Source: Streptomyces pseudovenezuelae (GTDB lineage Bacteria > Actinomycetota > Actinomycetes > Streptomycetales > Streptomycetaceae). Taken from it: DNA of 64,000 nucleotides. The stretch covers positions 186,001 through 250,000 of the forward strand of contig NZ_JARXVH010000002.1 of the NCBI RefSeq assembly GCF_029892565.1, in the 5' to 3' direction. The number at the start of each line of letters is the position of its first letter. The first letter of the stretch is position 1. The notes beneath the pieces were generated by a model. That model did not search any database. It worked only from the letters and a program-made list of their open reading frames with translations, and was not told where the DNA came from. Of the stretch, positions 8,207 to 16,679 are shown piece by piece. The position numbers and the translations under genes are program-made.

Positions 8207-9376
8207 TCACGCGGATCCCTCGACGAGGTCGGCGGCGCCGATCGTGGCGGGCGTGGAATGTCCGGTGAGGGCGAGAGTGAGGTCCAACTCGGCCAGCAGG
8301 CAGCGGATCACGTGCTCGACGCCCGCCTGTCCGTCGAGGCCGAGCCCGTAGACGTACGGCCGCCCCACGAGCACCGCCCGCGCCCCGAGCGCGAGGGCCT
8401 TGAAGACGTCGTCGCCGGTGCGGACGCCGCTGTCGAACAGGACGGTCAGCCGGTCGCCGACCGCCTCGACCACCCGGGGCAGCGCGTCGGCCGCCGCCAC
8501 GGACCCGGCCACCTGCCGGCCCCCGTGGTTGGAGACGACCACGCCGTCCATCCCGGCGTCGGCGGCGAGCCGGGCGTCGTCGGGGTGCAGGATGCCCTTG
8601 AGGACGATCGGGCCGTCCCAGTTCTCGCGCAGGAACGCCAGGTCCGGCCAGGTCTTTCCGGGGTCCGAGAACACGCCGACGAAGTGCATCACCGCCGCGT
8701 TCGGGTCCTCGGCGACCGGCTTGGCGAGGCCCGCCTGGAAGGCCGGGTCGGAGAAGTAGTTGGCGGTCCCCACGCCGTGCAGGAACGGCAGATAGGCCTG
8801 GTCGAGATCGCGCGGACGCCAGGCCAGCAACGGCGTGTCCAGCGTGACGACCAGCGCGGTGAACCCGGCCGCCTTCGCCCGGCTCAGGAAACTCCGCGCC
8901 ACCTCCGGGTCTTTCGGCCAGTACAGCTGGAACCAGCGCTCGGCGTCCCCCATCGCCTCGGCGACCTGTTCCATGGGAGTGCTGGACGCGGAGGACAGGA
9001 TGAACGGCACCCCCTGCGCGGCGGCGGCCCGGGCCGCCGCCGACTCGGCGTCGGGGTGCATGATCGACAGCACGCCGACCGGCGCCAGAGCCAGCGGTGC
9101 GGGCAGGGGGCGGCCGAGCACCTCGACCGACAGATCCCGCTCGTGCACGTCCCGCAGCATGCGCGGCACGATCCGGCGCCGCTCCAGGGCGGCCCGGTTC
9201 GCGCGCGCCGTGCTGCCGTCACCGGCGCTGCCCGCCACATAGCCGACCGGACCCGGGCCGAGCCGCTGCTCGGTGACCTCCTCAAGCCGCGTGAGGTCGG
9301 TGGGCAGCCGCGGCACGGCCCCCGACATCCCGTTGAGATAGATCTCGTACTGGAAGTCCGCCCAGTGCCTGCCCAT
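8207..9376 (-). CDS. FMN-dependent alpha-hydroxy acid oxidase, probable lactate 2-monooxygenase
   Basis: This 389-residue TIM-barrel flavoprotein belongs to the lactate oxidase / lactate monooxygenase family. The C-terminal motif VVSNHGGRQVAGS contains the active-site His and the Arg that binds the substrate carboxylate; GIL...LKG and DSGVRTGDDVFKALALGA bind FMN. The long N-terminal part and the overall size fit lactate 2-monooxygenase (lactate to acetate, CO2 and water), though other 2-hydroxy acids are possible. The ATG at 9376 follows GAGAGGCGGGA and gives MGRHWADFQ; an in-frame start at 9415 would add 13 residues. Confidence 0.85.
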   Translation of the reverse strand: MGRHWADFQYEIYLNGMSGAVPRLPTDLTRLEEVTEQRLGPGPVGYVAGSAGDGSTARANRAALERRRIVPRMLRDVHERDLSVEVLGRPLPAPLALAPVGVLSIMHPDAESAAARAAAAQGVPFILSSASSTPMEQVAEAMGDAERWFQLYWPKDPEVARSFLSRAKAAGFTALVVTLDTPLLAWRPRDLDQAYLPFLHGVGTANYFSDPAFQAGLAKPVAEDPNAAVMHFVGVFSDPGKTWPDLAFLRENWDGPIVLKGILHPDDARLAADAGMDGVVVSNHGGRQVAGSVAAADALPRVVEAVGDRLTVLFDSGVRTGDDVFKALALGARAVLVGRPYVYGLGLDGQAGVEHVIRCLLAELDLTLALTGHSTPATIGAADLVEGSA

Positions 9377-9491
9377 GGGTACATCCCGCCTCTCGACGCT
9401 GAGAACGCGCTGCACCCGAACGATACTGGCGGGTAGGCGCAGGTCCGAGCCCCGGGGCGGACCCGCGATGGGAGTCAGCGTGTGGTGGGCG

Positions 9492-10187
9492 TCAGCGCGC
9501 GGTGCCCGACTCGTGCAGGATCCGGGCCAGTTCGGCCGGCCGGGAGAACATCGGCCAGTGGCCGGTGTCCAGGTTCACCAGCTCCCACCGCTCGCCCCGC
9601 AGCAACTCGGCCACGGAAGGCGGCGGTTCCTCCCCGTCCAGGAGGCACTTCACGTATGTCGAGGGCAGGTCACCCAGGGAGCCGCTGAGCACCGCCGGTT
9701 CGGTGAGCGTCGCGCCGGGGTGCGGAGTGCCGTCGGTGGCGAACCGGGCGATCTGCTCGTCCGTGAGCCCCTGGCCCGCGTACTCGTCCGCGTCGAGCGG
9801 CGGCCAGAAGCCGTCGTGCTCGTCGATCGACTTGCGGACCTGCTCGCTGGGCCAGCCGTCCAGGAAGGACTCTCCGTCGACGGGGATGTTCGCGTCCACG
9901 TACACGACTCCGCGCAGCCGGTCCCCGATCAGCTCGGCCGCCTGACCGACGGGCACACCGGCGTAGCTGTGTCCGACCAGGACCACATCGCGCAGGTCGA
10001 GGCGCTCGACCTCGGCGACGATGTCCTGGACGTGCGTGTGCTGCCCGGCCGGGATCCCCCGCTTCTCGGCCAGTCCCGTCAGGGTCAGGGGATGGGCTTC
10101 GTCCCCGGCCGCGCGCAGCCCGTCCGCGACCTCGTCCCACGCCCACGCACCCAGCCAGGTGCCTGCCACCAACACGAAATGAGTCAT
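9492..10187 (-). CDS. Alpha/beta hydrolase
   Basis: This 231-residue protein has a compact alpha/beta hydrolase fold of the esterase type. The oxyanion-hole segment is near the N-terminus (VLVAGTWLGAWAW), the nucleophile elbow is GHSYAG near residue 93, and the catalytic His is in LDTGHWPMFSRP close to the C-terminus. Its ATG overlaps the TGA of the upstream permease gene, so it is the second gene of that operon. The substrate is unknown; the neighbour suggests a nucleobase-related or hydantoin-like compound, which is only inference. Confidence 0.85.
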   Translation of the reverse strand: MTHFVLVAGTWLGAWAWDEVADGLRAAGDEAHPLTLTGLAEKRGIPAGQHTHVQDIVAEVERLDLRDVVLVGHSYAGVPVGQAAELIGDRLRGVVYVDANIPVDGESFLDGWPSEQVRKSIDEHDGFWPPLDADEYAGQGLTDEQIARFATDGTPHPGATLTEPAVLSGSLGDLPSTYVKCLLDGEEPPPSVAELLRGERWELVNLDTGHWPMFSRPAELARILHESGTAR

Positions 10188-11782
10188 GTCCGCAACGTAG
10201 CGGAGGGGTCTGACACCGGCCCCTCGTCGGCTTCCGCGCCCGGACCCGTGATCGGCGGCACCGGCACCTCCACGGTCCGGACCAGTCGCGCGCCCTCGGG
10301 CCCGTACACCGCCCGGGGCTCGGGGAAGAGCCGCAGCAGCGACAGGAACAGCACCGCGGCCACCACCAGGGACAGCGGCAGGCTGATGTCGACGCCATTG
10401 GCCAGATCGCCGAGCGGTCCGACGAATTGGCCCGGGATGTTGGTGAAGAGCACGCCGATCACCGCGGACACCCACCAGGCGGTCATGCCCCGCCAGTTCC
10501 AGCCGTGCGCGAACCAGTAACGGCCACCGCGCTGACGGCGGTTGAAGACCTGCAGGGCGTCCGGGTCGTACCAGCCGCGCCGGGTGAAGAAGCCCAGCAT
10601 CATCACGACCATCCACGGCGTGGTGCAGGTGATGATCATCGTGGCGAAGGTCGAGATCGACTGGACCAGGTTGAGGCCGAACCGGCCGATGAAGATGAAC
10701 GCGATCGACAGCACGCCGACCAGCACGGTCGCCTGCACGCGCGAGAGACGTGGGAACACCGACGAGAAGTCGAGGCCGGTCCCGTACAGCGCGGTCGTCC
10801 CCGTCGACATGCCGCCGATCAGCGCCAGCAGGCACACCGGCAGGAAGTACCAGGTCGGCGAGATCGCGAGCAGTCCGCCGACGAAGTCGGGGGCCGCCGG
10901 GTCGACGTACTCGGGGGCCTTCGCCGCGATGATGCTCGCGGTCGTCAGGCCGAAGAGGAACGGCACCAGGGTCGCGATCTGCGACAGGAACGCGGCGCCG
11001 ACCACCCGGCGGCGCGGGGTGCTCGCCGGGATGTAGCGCGACCAGTCACCGAGGAACGCGCCGAACGACACCGGGTTCGACAGCACGATCAGGGCCGCGC
11101 CGATGAACGACGGCCAGAACAGCGACTGGGTCGCCGCGTCCGCCGAGTCCGTGAAGGCACCGGCGTACGACGGGTCGAAGTCGCCGGCGAACGCGAACGC
11201 GCCGACCAGGAACAGCACCGTCGCCGAGGTCACCGCGACCTTGTTGACGAACAGCATGAACCGGAAGCCGTACACGCACACCGCGAGGACCAGTACGGCG
11301 AACAGCGCGTAGGCGACGACGTAGGAGAGGTCGCTGCGCGCCAGGCCGAAGAGCCGGTGCGCGCCGCCGACCAGGGCGTCGCCCGAGCTCCACACCGAGA
11401 TCGAGAAGAAGGCGATCGCCGTCAGGAGGGAGAGGAAGGAGCCGACCACGCGCCCGTGCACACCGAGGTGCGCGGACGAGGAGACGGCGTTGTTGGTGCC
11501 GTTGACCGGGCCGAACACCGCCATCGGGCACAGGATCAGCGCGCCCGCGACGACGCCGAGGAGGGTGGCCGCGAGCCCCTGCCAGAAAGAGAGGCCGAAC
11601 AGGATCGGGAAGGCGCCCAGCACGCAGGTGGAGAAGGTGTTGGCGCCGCCGAAGGCGAGCCGGAACAGGTCGAGCGGGGTCGCGGTACGGTCCGCGTCGG
11701 GGATGCGCTCGACGCCGTGGGTCTCCACCTCGGTCAGGGACGGGGGCGGCGCGGCGGGGGAGTTCGAGGGCAGGGACGACAA
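10184..11782 (-). CDS. NCS1-family purine/cytosine permease
   Basis: This 532-residue protein has about 12 hydrophobic helices and belongs to the nucleobase:cation symporter-1 family. Conserved segments include the first helix FGGANTFSTCVLGAFPILFGLSF, FGPVNGTNNAVSSSAH and SNPVSFGAFLGDWSRYIP. It would import cytosine, purines or related bases with a cation. The first ~40 residues are a hydrophilic, Pro-rich cytoplasmic tail. The start ATG gives MSSLPSNSPAAPPPS. It is followed by the overlapping hydrolase gene. Confidence 0.9.
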   Translation of the reverse strand: MSSLPSNSPAAPPPSLTEVETHGVERIPDADRTATPLDLFRLAFGGANTFSTCVLGAFPILFGLSFWQGLAATLLGVVAGALILCPMAVFGPVNGTNNAVSSSAHLGVHGRVVGSFLSLLTAIAFFSISVWSSGDALVGGAHRLFGLARSDLSYVVAYALFAVLVLAVCVYGFRFMLFVNKVAVTSATVLFLVGAFAFAGDFDPSYAGAFTDSADAATQSLFWPSFIGAALIVLSNPVSFGAFLGDWSRYIPASTPRRRVVGAAFLSQIATLVPFLFGLTTASIIAAKAPEYVDPAAPDFVGGLLAISPTWYFLPVCLLALIGGMSTGTTALYGTGLDFSSVFPRLSRVQATVLVGVLSIAFIFIGRFGLNLVQSISTFATMIITCTTPWMVVMMLGFFTRRGWYDPDALQVFNRRQRGGRYWFAHGWNWRGMTAWWVSAVIGVLFTNIPGQFVGPLGDLANGVDISLPLSLVVAAVLFLSLLRLFPEPRAVYGPEGARLVRTVEVPVPPITGPGAEADEGPVSDPSATLRT

Positions 11783-11944
11783 GGCAGGCTCCGGCGGGGC
11801 TACGGGCGTGGAGCGCGGGGGTCGGCGCGGTGGGCGGTGCGGACGGCCGTGGCGACTCGCTGGGGGTGGGCGAGGGAACGGGTGGCGTCCTGCGGGCGTC
11901 TGCCGACGTTAAGTCCCGGGAAGCCGCCCGTACCAGTGGACGTT

Positions 11945-12508
11945 TCATCCATCTTCGGGGTCCTTGGTGGACGAATCCGTCACCTCCTCGACGTCGGGGC
12001 CCTGGGCCCGGACCCGCTGGACGTGTTCGAGGGAGTCGCGCAGTTCGGCGAGCCAGTCGTCGGTGTGGCGCTCGACCAGGCGTACGCACCAGGCGAGGGC
12101 CTCGCTGCGGCTGCGGGCGACCCCGCCCGCGATCAGGGTGTCGAGGACCTGGCGCTCGGGCTGGCGCAGCCGGGTCATGACGGGCGCGGCGATGTGGGTG
12201 AACAGGGCGCGCTCGCCGCCCACCTCCACGCCCCAGGAGACCTTCCGGCGGAACCGGTGCTCGGCCTCGCGGGCCACCTCGATGCGCGCCTCGCGCGTGC
12301 GCTCGCGGAATTCCTGGACGCGGCCCTGGATCGCCGCCTCCCGCTCCGCCGCCGAGGCGTCCTCGGCGAGTGCGGGTTCGGGGACGCGGCCGATGACGGT
12401 GATCTCCTCGCGGTCGACCGTGAGCTCGACCGGTCCCTCGAAGAGGTCGTCGGGGATGCGGCCGGCGAACCAGCCGCGCACTTTCTCGTGCTGCTCTGTC
12501 GTAATCAT
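11945..12508 (-). CDS. Conserved actinobacterial protein of unknown function
   Basis: I do not recognise a named family. The 187-residue protein is hydrophilic and charged, with no signal peptide or membrane helix. Residues ~65-100 form a long charged helix (QEFRERTREARIEVAREAEHR...). Residues ~125-165 (QPERQVLDTLIAGGVARSRSEALAWCVRLVERH) resemble a small helical DNA- or protein-binding unit with an R-S-R-S-E-A-L turn, as in ribbon-helix-helix proteins. A perfect 14-bp palindrome abuts its start codon, which would fit autoregulation. The gene stands alone between the permease and the protease inhibitor. Confidence 0.7.
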   Translation of the reverse strand: MITTEQHEKVRGWFAGRIPDDLFEGPVELTVDREEITVIGRVPEPALAEDASAAEREAAIQGRVQEFRERTREARIEVAREAEHRFRRKVSWGVEVGGERALFTHIAAPVMTRLRQPERQVLDTLIAGGVARSRSEALAWCVRLVERHTDDWLAELRDSLEHVQRVRAQGPDVEEVTDSSTKDPEDG

Positions 12509-12522
12509 GTAATGACCATTAC
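12509..12522. promoter_or_regulatory. Perfect palindrome GTAATG-AC-CATTAC at a start codon
   Basis: The palindrome occupies the 14 bases immediately upstream of the ATG at 12508. A protein bound here would block either transcription or translation start. The gene product, with a ribbon-helix-helix-like segment, is the obvious candidate ligand. The rest of 12523-12832, upstream of the inhibitor gene, holds no gene that I can support. Confidence 0.5.
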
Positions 12523-12832
12523 TCGCCCGATCCGTGAACGCAAGGGGTCGCGGAGGAGTCAGCCGACAGCTCAATCGGAATGTTTCAGGCCTATTAACGA
12601 GGCGGGGTGAACCGGCCAGTTGGCTGCTTCAGGCGATCAAGAACCGCCCAGTTCCGGGGTTCGTACGTTCGAGCACCGTAACTTCGCGCCACTGATTCAA
12701 TACGCAAGGTTACTGAAACGCATGGGGTCGAGGTGTGTTTCCGCGGTGGACTCGGCAGACTCGCGCTCGCCGGTCCGGCACCAACCCGAGCAGGTCCGGC
12801 TCACCCTCGAAACCAGCGGAAGGATGCACACA

Positions 12833-13270
12833 ATGCGGAACACCGCGCGCTGGGCAACGACCATCGCTCTCACGGCCACCGCCGTCTGCGGCCCCCTCAC
12901 CGGAGCCGCCCTCGCGGCCCCGGCCACCACAGCCCCCGCCTCGCTCTACGCCCCCTCGGCCCTGGTGCTGACCATCGCCCACGGCGACAGCTCCGCCACC
13001 GCCGCGCCGCAGCGCGCGGTCACCCTGACCTGCGCCCCGACGGCCTCCGGCACCCACCCGGCCGCCGTGCCGGCCTGCGCCGAACTGCGCGGTGTCGGCG
13101 GGGACCTCGACGCGCTGGCGGCGAGAGACGACGTGCTGTGCACCAGGGAGTACGACCCCGTCGTCGTCACGGTCGACGGCGTCTGGCAGGGCAAGCGCGT
13201 CTCCTACGAGCGCGCCTTCGCCAACGACTGCGTGAAGACCTCCTACGGGACCAGCGTCTTCAGCTTCTAA
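12833..13270 (+). CDS. Subtilisin-inhibitor-like secreted protease inhibitor (SSI family)
   Basis: This 145-residue secreted protein begins with a signal peptide ([20 protein letters not shown]...ALA, about 28 residues). The mature part matches the Streptomyces subtilisin inhibitor family: [26 protein letters not shown] and [22 protein letters not shown] are conserved, as are four cysteines forming two disulfides. The reactive loop is CTREYDP, so the P1 residue is Arg105 and P1' is Glu106; the classical inhibitor has Met-Val here. Arg at P1 predicts trypsin-like targets. The ATG at 12833 is chosen over 12824 because GGAAGG then sits nine bases upstream. Confidence 0.95.
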   Translation: MRNTARWATTIALTATAVCGPLTGAALAAPATTAPASLYAPSALVLTIAHGDSSATAAPQRAVTLTCAPTASGTHPAAVPACAELRGVGGDLDALAARDDVLCTREYDPVVVTVDGVWQGKRVSYERAFANDCVKTSYGTSVFSF

Positions 13271-13406
13271 AGACCGGGGTCGCGTGGTCCCCGCGTCCAC
13301 GTGACGCGGCTCGCGGATGGGGAGTGCGAGCTCCGGACGCGGGGACCCCGGCGATCTCGCACCAGGGGTCGGCGGGCGGTGTGGGGCTGCCCGTCGGCCC
13401 CTGGCA

Positions 13407-13847
13407 TCATGTGCGCTCCTCGGGCAGACCGGGCAGACCGGGCAGACCGGGCAGGTCGGGGAGCGGTGGGAAACGGCGCAGCAGTCCGGCGCCGACCAGC
13501 AGCCGACGCAGGCGCGGAGCATCAAGGACGACCCGCAGCCGGCCGCCGCGCTCCCGGGCCCGCGCCTCGGCCCGGCACAGGACGCGCAGGCCCGAGCAGT
13601 CGAAGAACTCCACCGCGCGCAGGTCCACCAGTACGTCCGGCCGTGCCCCGGAGGTCGCCGCGTCCAGGTGCTCGCCGAGGGGCTCCGCGGTCGCCAGGTC
13701 GATCTCGCCGAGAGCCTCGACCACGGTGAAGGGACCTTCCGTCCGGGTCCGGGCGTGCGCGTTCGCCGCGGGCGGTCCGGAACCGACGAGGTCCGCGGTC
13801 GTGCCCTCGGAGGGTTCGGGGACGCGGTCGTATGCATCCGACGTCAT
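13407..13847 (-). CDS. STAS-domain anti-sigma factor antagonist
   Basis: This 146-residue protein has an unstructured N-terminus (~35 residues) and a STAS domain of the SpoIIAA/BldG/RsbV type. The phosphorylation motif is FFDCSGLRVL, where Ser is the site normally phosphorylated by an anti-sigma kinase; Cys replaces the more usual Ser or Thr just before it. Such proteins bind an anti-sigma kinase and free its sigma factor. The C-terminus ends in a repeated Leu-Pro-Gly tract (LPDLPGLPGLPGLPEERT) encoded by a 9-bp tandem repeat. The ATG at 13847 follows AGGTGGAG. No partner kinase gene is adjacent. Confidence 0.88.
   Translation of the reverse strand: MTSDAYDRVPEPSEGTTADLVGSGPPAANAHARTRTEGPFTVVEALGEIDLATAEPLGEHLDAATSGARPDVLVDLRAVEFFDCSGLRVLCRAEARARERGGRLRVVLDAPRLRRLLVGAGLLRRFPPLPDLPGLPGLPGLPEERT
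13422..13457. repeat. 9-bp tandem repeat (GGGCAGACC), four units
   Basis: Three perfect copies of GGGCAGACC (13422-13430, 13431-13439, 13440-13448) are followed by GGGCAGGTC (13449-13457). They lie inside the STAS gene and encode its terminal Leu-Pro-Gly repeats, so copy number could vary between strains without a frameshift. Confidence 0.9.
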
Positions 13848-13993
13848 GTCCGCTCCACCTGGCAGGCGCATTCGATCTCGGTAGCTACCCCGGCAGGACG
13901 CGGACCATCCCTGTGGAACGGTCCGCAAGATCTGGTTCACTCGACCCGGTGAATTGCGGCGAAATTGCTTGACAGTTGGCTGATGGCAGCGAA

Positions 13994-14031
13994 GAGGGGC
14001 CACTCGTCTCCCTGCGGACGGGTGGCCCCTC
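13994..14031 (-). terminator. Stem-loop after the MFS exporter gene
   Basis: GAGGGGCCAC (13994-14003) pairs perfectly with GTGGCCCCTC (14022-14031). It lies about 30 bases beyond the stop codon of the MFS gene and before the STAS gene. Confidence 0.7.
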
Positions 14032-14058
14032 GGTCTCGGGCGGCTCAGGTGCCGGTGA

Positions 14059-15564
14059 TCACATGTGGACGACCGGTGCGGCGTTCTCGTCCTGCTGCGG
14101 CACCCCGCGGCGGAAGAGCAGGAAGGTGATCACGGCACCCGCCGCGAACATCCCCGACGACCACCAGAACGCGGTGGTGTAGCTCTCGATCGTCGCCTCG
14201 GCCTGGACCAGCTTGCTGGTCGCGTCCTTGCCGACCAGGAAGGCGCTCGCGGCGCTCGCGGCGAGCGTGTTCAGCAGCGCCGTACCGACCGAACCACCCA
14301 CCTGCTGCATCGCGTTGACCGAGGCGGAGGCGACACCCGCGTCCTCGGCCGCCACCCCGCCGGTGGCCAGTTGCATGGCCGGCGGCATGACCAGGCCGAG
14401 GCCGATGCCGGTGATGATGAGCTGCGGCAGCACCGCGCTGACGTAGCTCGACCCGTTGTCGATCCCGGCCAGCCAGGCCATGCCGACCGCGGCGACCGCG
14501 AAGCCCAGCGGGACGATCACCTTCGGACCGATCCGCGGCACCAGGACCGTGGTGCCGACCTGGGCCGCCACCATCAGCGCCGCGACCATCGGCAGGAACG
14601 CCACACCGGTCTTCGTCGGGCTGAACCCGAGGTTGAGCTGGAGGTAGTAGGTGAGGAACAGGAAGACACCGAACATGCCGCCGCCGGAGATCAGCAGGGC
14701 CAGGAACGAGGCCCCGCGGTCGCGGTCGAGCAGGATGCGCAGCGGCAGCAGCGGGTGTTCGGCACGGGTCTGCCACCAGGCGAAGGCCGCCAGGAGTACA
14801 CCGCCGGCGATCAGGAAGCCCCAGGTGAGCGGCGAACCCCAGTCGTGCGTCTCGGCGTTGGAGAAGCCGTAGACCAGCGAGAAGAGACCGCCGGCGACCA
14901 GGACCGTGCCCGGTACGTCGAGCTTGGAGCTCGCGGCGTCGCGGTGGTTGCTCAGCAGCATCCAGCCGGCCGCGAAGGCGACGAAGGCGATCCCCACGTT
15001 CACGTACAGCGTCCAGCGCCAGTCGAGCGCATCGGTCAGCAGACCGCCGAGGAGCAGGCCCACCGCGCCACCGGCGCCGGCGATGGCACCGTAGACGCTG
15101 AACGCCCTGGCGCGCTCCCGCGCGTCGGTGAACGTCGTGTTGAGGATCGACAGAGCGGCCGGCGCGAGCAGCGCGCCGAAGGCGCCCTGGAGGGCGCGCG
15201 CGGTGACCAGCATGCCGAAGCCCTGAGCGGCGCCGCCCAGGGCGGAGGCCACGGCGAAGCCGACGATGCCGATCAGGAAGGCGGTCTTGCGACCGAAGAG
15301 GTCGGCGATACGTCCGCCCAGCAACAGCAGGGAGGCGAACGCCAGGGCGTACGCGGTGACGATCCACTGCCGGTTGCCGTCACTGAAGCCGAGGTCGGCC
15401 TGGGCGGACGGCAGGGCGATGTTCACGATGGTGGTGTCAAGGACCACCATGAGCTGTGCGAGGGCGACGACCGCGAGGATCCACCAGCGCCTGTTGGCCG
15501 GCGCGGCGGTCTCGGTCGCCTCGGCACCCGTGGGGGAGCCCTCGGCGAGAGTCTTCTGGGACAT
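14059..15564 (-). CDS. MFS drug exporter of the DHA2 (EmrB/QacA) family
   Basis: This 501-residue protein is a 14-helix proton-coupled exporter. Helix 1 carries LDTTIVNIALP and the first cytoplasmic loop GGRIADLFGRK, both hallmarks of the family, and the last helix ends near residue 485. It resembles the first exporter in this window in family only. The start ATG is followed by MSQKTLAEGSPTG. Two palindromes containing CGAAAC/GTTTCG lie between 64 and 122 bases upstream and probably bind a TetR-type repressor, but no such gene is adjacent. The substrate is unknown. Confidence 0.93.
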   Translation of the reverse strand: MSQKTLAEGSPTGAEATETAAPANRRWWILAVVALAQLMVVLDTTIVNIALPSAQADLGFSDGNRQWIVTAYALAFASLLLLGGRIADLFGRKTAFLIGIVGFAVASALGGAAQGFGMLVTARALQGAFGALLAPAALSILNTTFTDARERARAFSVYGAIAGAGGAVGLLLGGLLTDALDWRWTLYVNVGIAFVAFAAGWMLLSNHRDAASSKLDVPGTVLVAGGLFSLVYGFSNAETHDWGSPLTWGFLIAGGVLLAAFAWWQTRAEHPLLPLRILLDRDRGASFLALLISGGGMFGVFLFLTYYLQLNLGFSPTKTGVAFLPMVAALMVAAQVGTTVLVPRIGPKVIVPLGFAVAAVGMAWLAGIDNGSSYVSAVLPQLIITGIGLGLVMPPAMQLATGGVAAEDAGVASASVNAMQQVGGSVGTALLNTLAASAASAFLVGKDATSKLVQAEATIESYTTAFWWSSGMFAAGAVITFLLFRRGVPQQDENAAPVVHM

Positions 15565-15627
15565 GGAGAACCACTCCAGGGAAGTCGTTCGGAGGTTCGG
15601 ACGGAGAGATCGGCAAAGAGGATGTAA

Positions 15628-15642
15628 ACGAAACAGTTTCGT
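15628..15642 (-). promoter_or_regulatory. Palindrome ACGAAAC-A-GTTTCGT, probable repressor operator
   Basis: This perfect 7-1-7 palindrome lies 64 bases upstream of the MFS start codon. Its size and symmetry fit a TetR-family operator. Confidence 0.6.
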
Positions 15643-15668
15643 ACACGTCGAGGTTAGAACACTTCTTG

Positions 15669-15686
15669 CGAAACGGCAACGTTTCG
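15669..15686 (-). promoter_or_regulatory. Second operator-like repeat CGAAACG-GCAA-CGTTTCG
   Basis: The same half-site as in the palindrome at 15628-15642 occurs again as a perfect 7-4-7 inverted repeat, 26 bases further upstream. Two related sites suggest cooperative binding or two spacings of one repressor. Confidence 0.5.
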
Positions 15687-15732
15687 TTTGGGTGGTCGCG
15701 CTCGCAGGGGTCTGAACCCTTGTGGGCAGGGG

Positions 15733-15752
15733 ATATTCCTTGACTGGAATAT
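15733..15752 (+). promoter_or_regulatory. Inverted repeat ATATTCC-TTGACT-GGAATAT upstream of the ArsR-type gene
   Basis: The perfect 7-bp arms enclose TTGACT, which is a good -35 element. A dimeric repressor bound here would cover the promoter; autoregulation by the ArsR-type protein encoded 24 bases downstream is likely. Confidence 0.6.
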
Positions 15753-15776
15753 AGCCAGCGAGGCATATTGGGTCCC

Positions 15777-16142
15777 ATGTCCAACGCCTCGCTCTGGGCC
15801 GCCCTCGCCGATCCGCACCGGCGGGCCATCGTCGCGCTGCTCCTGGAGGGGCCGCGATCCGTCGGCGAGATCGTGGCCGAGAGCGGCCTGAGCCAGCCGA
15901 GCACCTCCAAGCACCTGAAGGTGCTGCGCGCGGCCGGCCTCGTGCGGGTCAGGCAGGACGCACAGCGCCGCGTCTACGCCCTCGACCCGGCCCCGATCGC
16001 CGAGCTCGACGCGTGGCTCGCGCCGTACCGGAAACTCTGGAACGCCAGCCTGGACGCGCTCGGCCGCCGCCTGGACGAGACGTCGCAGGACCCGCCCGGC
16101 GACCCGTCGGACGTCACCGAGGAAACCGCCCCGAAGGACTGA
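15777..16142 (+). CDS. ArsR-family transcriptional regulator
   Basis: This 121-residue protein has a winged helix-turn-helix of the ArsR type at residues ~1-85 (ALADPHRRAIVALLLEG, SVGEIVAESGLSQPSTSKHL, RVRQDAQRRVYALDP). No metal-binding cysteines are present, so it belongs to the group that does not sense metals. It is followed five bases later by an SRPBCC-domain gene, the common ArsR-AHSA1 pairing. The ATG at 15777 is taken; the ribosome binding site is weak. Confidence 0.9.
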   Translation: MSNASLWAALADPHRRAIVALLLEGPRSVGEIVAESGLSQPSTSKHLKVLRAAGLVRVRQDAQRRVYALDPAPIAELDAWLAPYRKLWNASLDALGRRLDETSQDPPGDPSDVTEETAPKD

Positions 16143-16147
16143 TCCAC

Positions 16148-16675
16148 ATGGCCGCAGACCTCACCGGCACCTATCTGACCCTGGACGACGGCCGCTCCGC
16201 CGTCCGATTCAGCCGTATCTACGACCATCCCGTCGAACGCGTCTGGCAGCTGGTGACCGACGCCGACGAGCTCGTCCGCTGGTTCCCCTCCCGCGCCGAG
16301 ATCGAGCTGCGTCCCGGCGGCACCATCACCTTCAGCGGCGACCCCAACATGCCGGAGTCCACCGGCCGGGTGCTCGCCGTCGACGCGCCCCGGCACCTGT
16401 CCTTCGAGTGGGGTGGCGACGAACTCCACTTCGACCTGGAGGAGCTGGACGAGAAGCGCACCCGCTTCACCCTGACCAACGTCCTGGAGGCAGCCGACAC
16501 CGCGTCCCGCAACGGCGCCGGCTGGGAGGTCTGCCTGGCCGCCCTCGACGCGACGGCGCGCGGCGAGCGGTCCGCGGGGCCGCACGCCGGGACGAGCGCG
16601 TCCTGGAAGGAGTTCTACGCGGGATACGTCGAGGCAGGCGTGCCCTCCGGAGCCTCCGTCCCCGGCCTCGACTGA
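16148..16675 (+). CDS. SRPBCC (AHSA1-like) domain protein
   Basis: This 175-residue protein has the helix-grip SRPBCC fold: FSRIYDHPVERVWQLVTDADELVRWFP near the start is the classic entry helix, and the ending WKEFYAGYVEAG is the closing helix. Members bind hydrophobic ligands or help folding. It is encoded directly after the ArsR-type regulator and is probably co-transcribed with it. The ligand is unknown. Its stop lies four bases from the stop of the convergent ABC transporter gene. Confidence 0.87.
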   Translation: MAADLTGTYLTLDDGRSAVRFSRIYDHPVERVWQLVTDADELVRWFPSRAEIELRPGGTITFSGDPNMPESTGRVLAVDAPRHLSFEWGGDELHFDLEELDEKRTRFTLTNVLEAADTASRNGAGWEVCLAALDATARGERSAGPHAGTSASWKEFYAGYVEAGVPSGASVPGLD

Positions 16676-16679
16676 GCCC

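Noticed and set aside
13422..13457. CRISPR-like array
   Set aside because: The unit is 9 bp without spacers and lies in a coding frame.
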